Positions 4,193 to 5,370 of a stretch of DNA of 5,370 bases are shown here, piece after piece. The stretch covers positions 1 through 5,370 of the forward strand of contig CAIZHL010000567.1 in the NCBI GenBank assembly GCA_903932755.1. Direction: 5' to 3'. Made by a program: the position numbers and the translations under genes. The stretch's first letter is position 1. The number at the start of each line of letters is the position of its first letter. The DNA is from an uncultured beta proteobacterium. GTDB taxonomy: Bacteria > Pseudomonadota > Gammaproteobacteria > Burkholderiales > Rhodocyclaceae. The notes below the pieces were generated by a model that worked only from the letters and a program-made list of their open reading frames with translations, was not told the DNA's origin and did no database searches.

Positions 4193-5370
4193 TCAGCCCT
4201 TGGGCTGGAAGGCCATCGAACGCGCGGAGACGGTGAAGGCATCGGAGAAGCACATGCCTTCCTCGGCGCCCTGGGTCTTCAGCGAGGGGAAGATCGCCTC
4301 GACCATCTTCACCGAGCCGCAGGCATAGATTTCCTTGCCCCTGAGATCGGGGAAGTCTTCGAGGATGGCTTCGTGCACCAGGCCGCTGCGGCCCTGCCAG
4401 TTATCCTCGGGCGCAGCGTCCGAAAGTACCGGGATGAAATGGAAGTTTTCATGTTCCTTCGCCCAGCTTTGCGGCAAATCCGGCAGATAGAGGTCGGCCA
4501 GTCGGCGCACGCCCCAGTAGAGGTAGATCGGTCGCTTGAGGCCGCGCTGGAAGGCGTCCTCGACCATGCTCTTGACCGGCGCAAATCCCGTGGCACCGGC
4601 GACGAAGACGATCGGGCGCTCGGATTCGCGCAAGGAGAAATCGCCCAGCGGGCCTTCGAACTTGACGGCATCGCCGACCTTCATCTGCTCGAAGACATGC
4701 GTCGTGTAGCGGCCACCCGGCATCAGGCGGATCTGCAGTTCAATCAGGTCGGGCTGGTGCGGCGGATTGGCAAAGGAGAATGCGCGGTGCTGGCCGTCGT
4801 CGAGCACGATGTTGAGGTACTGCCCGGCCTTGAACGGAATCGTTTGTCCTTGCGGCAGCTTGAGCATGACGCGCATCACGTCATGGGTGAGCTTTTCCAT
4901 GCTCGCGACGTGGGCCGTGTATTGGCGTATCGCCGCCGGCGCGGCGGATGATTCGTATTCGATCTCGACATCGCCCAGCGCCGTGGCACAGCACAACAGC
5001 ACCTTGCCGGCCGCGAGTTCTTCGGCCGACAGCGCGCTGGGCTGATACAGGCCGGGGTTTACATTGCCGGAGAGCACCGTGCATTTGCACTGGCCGCAGC
5101 CGCCGTTGCGGCATTCGTAGGGCAGGTTGATGTCCTGGCGCAAGCCGGCATCGAGCAGGGTTTCATCGAAACGGATGGGGACGGCCTTGTGGTCCGGGTG
5201 GAAGGTCACCGTGGCTTCGGCCTTGCCTGCACCCATGCGCTTGGGCGGCAGCCAGGGGGCGAGGAACAGCAGCAGCGACAAGCCGACGATGCCGAACCAA
5301 AGGTAGATCGGATTGACCACATAGACCAGCGCCAGTACCGGCATCTGGAACCAGTCGAAGGCGATGTTGA
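4193..5370 (-). CDS. Membrane-anchored ferredoxin-FAD-NAD(P) oxidoreductase, 5' end outside window
   Basis: This electron-transfer protein takes electrons from NAD(P)H through FAD to a 2Fe-2S cluster and on to an unseen partner. Numbering from the Met codon at 5344, a hydrophobic segment (about 4-31) ending in the basic PPKR precedes a plant-type ferredoxin domain (~44-132). Its cluster cysteines are in CRNGGCGQC (78, 83, 86) and LLCCA (118 or 119). An FAD domain follows (~140-240) with RAFSFA (187-192) and GGRYTTHVF (210-218). An NAD(P) domain follows with GATGFAPVKSM (250-260) and ACGSVKMVEAI (341-351). The order matches BenC/DmpP-like reductases and AscD-type CDP-6-deoxy-glucoseen reductases. 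It is not NqrF, whose cluster spacing differs. The frame is open from 5344 to the window edge (encoding NIAFDWFQ), so the true start and possibly more membrane helices lie outside. An internal Met37 has no ribosome site. The soluble part probably faces the cytoplasm. Partner and physiological acceptor are unknown. Confidence 0.85.
   Translation of the reverse strand, partial: NIAFDWFQMPVLALVYVVNPIYLWFGIVGLSLLLFLAPWLPPKRMGAGKAEATVTFHPDHKAVPIRFDETLLDAGLRQDINLPYECRNGGCGQCKCTVLSGNVNPGLYQPSALSAEELAAGKVLLCCATALGDVEIEYESSAAPAAIRQYTAHVASMEKLTHDVMRVMLKLPQGQTIPFKAGQYLNIVLDDGQHRAFSFANPPHQPDLIELQIRLMPGGRYTTHVFEQMKVGDAVKFEGPLGDFSLRESERPIVFVAGATGFAPVKSMVEDAFQRGLKRPIYLYWGVRRLADLYLPDLPQSWAKEHENFHFIPVLSDAAPEDNWQGRSGLVHEAILEDFPDLRGKEIYACGSVKMVEAIFPSLKTQGAEEGMCFSDAFTVSARSMAFQPKG

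Noticed and set aside
3166..4242. Minus-strand open frame of 358 codons
   Set aside because: It runs antisense to the esterase and in a wrong frame across the nuclease gene; its Arg/Pro/Ala-rich peptide matches no fold and is typical of a shadow frame in GC-rich DNA.
4004..4951. Plus-strand open frame of 315 codons
   Set aside because: It overlaps the reductase, whose cofactor motifs are clear on the minus strand; the plus-strand peptide resembles no known protein.
4193..5370. Identification of the reductase as NqrF (sodium-pumping NADH:quinone reductase subunit F)
   Set aside because: The cluster motif is C-x4-C-x2-C as in plant-type ferredoxins, not the longer NqrF spacing, and no other nqr gene is in the window.

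Overview
This 5,370-base window is GC-rich and densely coding. Codon use strongly favours G or C at third positions, and the gene families suggest a betaproteobacterium, perhaps near Rhodocyclales. No marker gene in the window proves that. No tRNA, rRNA, CRISPR array or intact mobile element is visible.

Layout, plus strand first. At 1-498 lies the C-terminal end of a heme-copper oxidase subunit I. It includes the helix-X His-Tyr-His heme-ligand motif, but its reading frame is interrupted upstream, so the catalytic N-terminal part is absent or out of frame here. At 590-2726 is a two-gene signalling operon. The first gene is a 115-residue STAS-domain anti-sigma-factor antagonist. Seven bases later comes a 593-residue protein that joins an RsbW-type serine-kinase/anti-sigma ATPase domain, a cyclic-nucleotide-binding-like domain and a SpoIIE/RsbU-type PP2C phosphatase. 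Together they look like a compact partner-switching module in which kinase and phosphatase for the same STAS substrate share one polypeptide. At 2787-3476 is an alpha/beta-hydrolase of the carboxylesterase/acyl-protein-thioesterase family.

The right half is on the minus strand. At 3495-4052 is an exported Staphylococcus-nuclease-like protein interrupted by an in-frame TAG. The codons after the TAG still encode the conserved end of the family for 45 residues, so it is a recent pseudogene, a readthrough case or a base error. At 4193-5370 is a three-part electron-transfer flavoprotein (plant-type 2Fe-2S ferredoxin, FAD domain, NAD(P) domain) preceded by a membrane segment; its 5' end lies outside the window. 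A likely intrinsic terminator separates it from the nuclease gene.

The most interesting content is the kinase/cNMP-like/phosphatase fusion with its adjacent STAS partner. No sigma factor or other output is encoded next to it. Second are the two damaged genes (oxidase and nuclease), and third is the membrane-tethered reductase whose upstream part is cut off by the window edge.
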